DNA of 8,316 bases, from assembly GCA_036732565.1 (NCBI GenBank), contig DAINCF010000314.1, forward strand, positions 1 to 8,316. Direction: 5' to 3'. This DNA comes from JAIVJN01 sp036732565. GTDB lineage: Bacteria > Acidobacteriota > Vicinamibacteria > Vicinamibacterales > UBA2999. Both the position numbers and the translations under genes were made by a program. The notes beneath the pieces are model-generated. The model searched no databases. It had not been told where the DNA came from and worked only from the letters and a program-made list of their open reading frames with translations. This document shows positions 5,814 to 8,316 of the stretch, piece after piece (position 1 is the first letter of the stretch; each line of letters starts with the position of its first letter).

Positions 5814-7015
5814 GCCTCATTGCGCTCCTCATTCTCGCCATTCTGCCGCTGGTTTCGTTGTCCTGCGAAAAGGTGCCGCTGCTGGCGCCGACCGACTCGA
5901 CGATCTCGCTCGCCCTTGGCGAGACCACGAACGTCGGGCTGAACTCGCAGATCCAAATCACGGCAATCGTGGTCGAATCGAGTGGGACGGCGCCGCAGAA
6001 CGGCACGGTGGTCACGTTCACAACGACCCTTGGACATCTCGATCCCATTGAAGCGCGCACGACGAACGGCCGTGCGAGTACGACGTTCTACACGGGTACC
6101 CGGTCGGGCGTAGCGACGATCCGGGCCTTTTCGGGCGGCGCGGGCACGGGCGAATCGGAGGCCACGGCCAGTGTCAACATTGGCAACGCGGGCGAAGCGG
6201 TGACACTCGACTTGCGGGTTGAGGGAACCTCCAACAACGGCAGGAACACCAACATCGTCGCCTATCTCTCCGATGGAAACAGCAATGCTCTCCCCGGTCT
6301 GACGGTTTCGTTCACCACCGACAAGGGCCAACTGACCCGCGGCCTCGACGTCACCGACGCGAACGGCGAGGCGCGCACGACGCTGATCACGTCCGAAACG
6401 GCGACGGTCAACGCCCGCTCGGGAGCGGCGACCGACGACCTCACGATCACGTTCGACGGCTCGTTCGACCTGACGATCACGTCTCCCGCGGCGGGCACGC
6501 CGGCCGAAGTAGGACAAGTTGTCACCTTCACCCTCACTCCTGCGGGCGAGTCCATCTTCAACGACGTCGTGGTCGACTTCGGCGACGGTCAACCGACACA
6601 GAGTCTCGGCCGAGTGAGTGCCGCGCGCACCTTCCAGCACGCGTTTACGCAGCGTGGCACCTATACCGTGACGGCTCGAGGGACGACGGTGACAGGCGCG
6701 CCCGCGCAGGCCTCGGTCATCGTCCAGGTCAACGACCGAGCGGCGGTGGGCGTCAGTCTCACCGCCACACCGAACCCGGTGTCACTGGCGACGGGACAGG
6801 GGCTGGTGTCGTTCACCGTTGCGCCTACCTTCCCGACCGGCACCGCACTTTCGAGAGTGGATTGGACGTTCGGCGACGGCAGGACTGAACGCAATACTTC
6901 GTTGACGGCCACCAATCGCTACACGTCCGCGACCACCTTCGTCGCGTCGGTCGTCGTCACGGCGAACGACGGTCGGCAAGGTAGCGCATCCATCAGCATT
7001 CGCGTCACGCCATAA
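5807..7015 (+). CDS. Surface lipoprotein with two Big_1-like and two PKD-like domains
   Basis: This encodes 402 residues from the GTG at 5807. A start at the ATG 30 bp upstream is possible in frame, but it would lie inside the promoter. From GTG the protein begins MSRLIALLIL and reaches a permissive lipobox, VSLSC, with Cys20 as the lipidation site. Residues about 46-125 and 132-216 are two bacterial Ig-like (invasin-type Big_1) repeats; they share the pattern TVxFTT..G.L followed by T(N/D)xNGRA/GEARTT. Residues about 220-309 and 315-402 look like PKD domains, with VDFGDG at 256-261 and WTFGDG at 353-358. There is no enzymatic motif, so a structural, adhesive or envelope-scaffold role is likely. 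The protein should be exported and anchored in the outer (or inner) membrane. It is divergent from the pseudopilin-like gene and shares a promoter region with it, so the two may be co-regulated and function together; that is inference. Confidence 0.85.
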   Translation: MSRLIALLILAILPLVSLSCEKVPLLAPTDSTISLALGETTNVGLNSQIQITAIVVESSGTAPQNGTVVTFTTTLGHLDPIEARTTNGRASTTFYTGTRSGVATIRAFSGGAGTGESEATASVNIGNAGEAVTLDLRVEGTSNNGRNTNIVAYLSDGNSNALPGLTVSFTTDKGQLTRGLDVTDANGEARTTLITSETATVNARSGAATDDLTITFDGSFDLTITSPAAGTPAEVGQVVTFTLTPAGESIFNDVVVDFGDGQPTQSLGRVSAARTFQHAFTQRGTYTVTARGTTVTGAPAQASVIVQVNDRAAVGVSLTATPNPVSLATGQGLVSFTVAPTFPTGTALSRVDWTFGDGRTERNTSLTATNRYTSATTFVASVVVTANDGRQGSASISIRVTP

Positions 7016-7031
7016 CGGCGCGGGCGCGCCG
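7016..7031 (+). terminator. GC-rich hairpin directly after the lipoprotein stop
   Basis: CGGCGC (7016-7021) pairs with GCGCCG (7026-7031) around a 4-nt GGGC loop, starting on the base after the TAA stop. The stem is strong, but no T tract follows. A terminator for the lipoprotein gene is likely from its position, with only moderate certainty. Confidence 0.4.
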
Positions 7032-7054
7032 AAGAATCCGGTAGCCAGCACTCG

Positions 7055-7081
7055 GGCACAGCGACACAATTTCGCTGTGCC
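7055..7081. promoter_or_regulatory. Perfect 10-bp inverted repeat spanning the metC start codon
   Basis: GGCACAGCGA (7055-7064) is repeated exactly in inverted form as TCGCTGTGCC (7072-7081), around a 7-bp CACAATT centre. The right arm contains the GTG start at 7077-7079. CACAAT (7065-7070) is a passable -10, with TAGCCA (7042-7047) 17 bp upstream as a weak -35, which puts +1 exactly at 7077. If transcription starts there, the repeat is a DNA operator over the -10 and +1. If it starts upstream, the RNA would form a hairpin hiding the start codon. Either way it could control the gene. Confidence 0.5.
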
Positions 7082-8246
7082 TACACACTGGAAAACTCGG
7101 CTCGTCCATTCTGAACGCCACGCGCCAGACGGATTCCACTCGCTCACGACACCGATCTATCGCGGGTCGACGACCACGTTCGACAAGGTCGAGGCCGTTC
7201 GCGACACCTGGGACCGCGACGAGGCGCCGTACGCGTACGGGCAATACGGCACGCCGACCACGCTCGAACTGGCGGAGCGGATCGCGGAGCTCGAACGCGG
7301 TTTCCGCACCTTCATCACCCCTGGCGGACAGGCCGCGCTGACGCTCGTCTATCTGGCACTGCTCCAAAGCGGCGACCATGTCCTAGTCCCCGAAAGCGTG
7401 TACGGACCCAGTCGAGGGTTTGCGGATCTGGTGCTGCGGCGCTACGGCGTGGACGTCGAGTACTACCCTGCACGGGAAGGTGCGGCCGTCGCCGCGCGCG
7501 TGAAGTCCAACACACGACTCGTCTGGTGCGAGAGCCCAGGGTCGCACACGATGGAGATCCAGGACGTGCCGGCGATCGTGCAGGCGGCGCACGCGCGGTC
7601 GGTCTCGGTGGCGCTCGACAACACGTGGTCCGCTGGCGTGTTGTTCGACGCGTTCGCGCATGGCGTCGACGTCTCCGTGCAGGCGCTCACGAAGTACGTC
7701 GGCGGCCACAGCGACATCCTGCTCGGCTCCGTCACCGTGCGCGACGAGTCACACTACCAGCGCATCGGCGCGATGCATCAGGCGTTGGGCTTCGCCGCCT
7801 CACCCGACGATTGCTCGCTGGCCCTGCGCGGACTCCAGACTCTGCACGTTCGTTTGGAAGCCATCGAGCGCTCCGCACTGGCGGTCGCGCGCTGGTTCGC
7901 GCAGCGAGACGACGTCGAGACCGTGCTGCACCCCGCACTGCCGACGTGTCCGGGTCACCTCACCTGGACGCGCGACTTCTCGGGCTCGTCTGGCGTGTTC
8001 TCGGTGGTGTTTCGCCCCACTCGCACGCGCCCAGCGATCAACGCGGCGCTGAACCGACTCTCCCTCTTCAAGCTGGGGTACAGCTGGGGCGGCGTGACGA
8101 GCCTTGCGGTGACGCCCGACGCGAATGCGGCCCCGCACGTCCGTCAGTACGGCGACAGACTCGTGCGCTTCTCGATTGGACTCGAAGACGTCGACGACCT
8201 GATCCGCGATCTCGAGCAGGCGTTCTCGTCGGCCGTACCGTCCTAA
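7077..8246 (+). CDS. metC: Cystathionine beta-lyase (PLP-dependent, MetC type)
   Basis: This encodes 389 residues, the normal length for the Cys/Met-metabolism PLP family, and resembles E. coli MetC along its whole length. Landmarks are YAYGQYGTPTTLELAERIAELE (53-74), Tyr109 in SVYGPS, ESPGSHTMEIQDVPAIV (152-168), DNTWSAGVLF (181-190, Asp181 contacting the pyridine nitrogen) and QALTKYVGGHSD (202-213, Lys206 forming the Schiff base). Later come GLQTLHVRL (252-260), FSGSSGVFS (301-309), YSWGGVTSL (335-343) and RFSIGLEDVDDLI (364-376, Arg364 for the carboxylate). The enzyme cleaves cystathionine to homocysteine, pyruvate and ammonia in methionine synthesis and may also act as a cysteine desulfhydrase. 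It is cytosolic. One oddity is Gln56 where the family usually has the PLP-phosphate Arg (YxR). GTG at 7077 is the start: no upstream Shine-Dalgarno is seen, and the frame aligns from the first residues. The stop overlaps that of a convergent gene. Confidence 0.9.
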   Translation: MPTHWKTRLVHSERHAPDGFHSLTTPIYRGSTTTFDKVEAVRDTWDRDEAPYAYGQYGTPTTLELAERIAELERGFRTFITPGGQAALTLVYLALLQSGDHVLVPESVYGPSRGFADLVLRRYGVDVEYYPAREGAAVAARVKSNTRLVWCESPGSHTMEIQDVPAIVQAAHARSVSVALDNTWSAGVLFDAFAHGVDVSVQALTKYVGGHSDILLGSVTVRDESHYQRIGAMHQALGFAASPDDCSLALRGLQTLHVRLEAIERSALAVARWFAQRDDVETVLHPALPTCPGHLTWTRDFSGSSGVFSVVFRPTRTRPAINAALNRLSLFKLGYSWGGVTSLAVTPDANAAPHVRQYGDRLVRFSIGLEDVDDLIRDLEQAFSSAVPS

Positions 8247-8316
8247 CCCCACTCCGAATAGGACGTGCCGTCGAGGGCCTTCCGCCACTGGATCGCCATC
8301 AGCATCAAGTTCGGGC
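8243..8316 (-). CDS. C-terminal end of a convergent gene, product unknown (5' part outside window)
   Basis: On the minus strand one frame is open from the window edge to a TAG at 8245-8243. It gives 23 residues ending in MAIQWRKALDGTSYSEWG. The composition (Trp, Tyr, mixed charges) looks like real protein rather than a shadow frame, and the stop falls right at the end of metC. The fragment is too short to name. The TAG and the metC TAA share bases 8244-8245, so the genes are tail to tail with no room for a terminator between them. Confidence 0.4.
   Translation of the reverse strand, partial: PNLMLMAIQWRKALDGTSYSEWG

Noticed and set aside
5779..6060. N-terminal extension of the pseudopilin gene to 6060
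   Set aside because: It would run antisense through the lipoprotein coding region and its promoter, and would add 94 residues before the prepilin-like segment with no family match.
1..8316. tRNA, rRNA, riboswitch, transposase or prophage genes
   Set aside because: I looked for cloverleaf ends, conserved rRNA stretches, transposase motifs and long terminal inverted repeats, and found none I could support.

Overview
The window is high-GC bacterial DNA, packed almost end to end with genes on both strands. There are five complete protein genes, a sixth nearly complete gene cut by the left edge, and the last 23 codons of a seventh at the right edge. I see no RNA gene, insertion sequence, prophage or CRISPR array. 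The organism is probably a free-living Gram-negative of the Acidobacteriota, perhaps Vicinamibacteria. This rests on the base composition and on a pseudopilin-like protein of a type I associate with that phylum. It is an inference and was not tested by a search.

Region A (1-4782) looks like a sugar or muropeptide salvage locus. A BadF/BadG-family amino-sugar kinase runs leftwards off the edge. Transcribed the other way from the same 114-bp intergenic region are an exported GHL10-type glycosyl-hydrolase-like protein, a sodium:solute symporter and a serine hydrolase that resembles Bacillus subtilis AmiE/YbbE. The symporter and hydrolase genes overlap by 11 bp. This resembles the peptidoglycan amino-sugar recycling clusters (NamZ/AmiE/NagZ/MurQ, MurT/MurK/MurQ). 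A likely model is: exported enzymes release sugar-peptides, the symporter imports them, the hydrolase strips the peptide and the kinase phosphorylates the sugar. The diagnostic genes murQ and namZ are not in view, so the substrate is inferred. The divergent intergenic region carries a REP-like palindrome.

Region B (4783-7015) starts with a hairpin terminator between convergent genes. It then holds a pseudopilin-like protein with collagen-like and poly-Gln low-complexity segments (minus strand) and a surface lipoprotein with two Big_1-like and two PKD-like domains (plus strand). Between these two genes lies a compact symmetric promoter: two near-consensus sigma70 promoters, each with a 17-bp spacer, face each other and share their -10 bases. 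They predict a leaderless pseudopilin mRNA and move the lipoprotein start to a GTG at 5807.

Region C (7016-8316) holds a MetC-type cystathionine beta-lyase. Its GTG start lies inside a perfect 10-bp inverted repeat. The gene ends against a convergent minus-strand gene, with the two stop codons overlapping.

A theme across the window is that convincing Shine-Dalgarno sequences are missing, while -10-like elements sit at or just before start codons. This suggests short-leader or leaderless expression.
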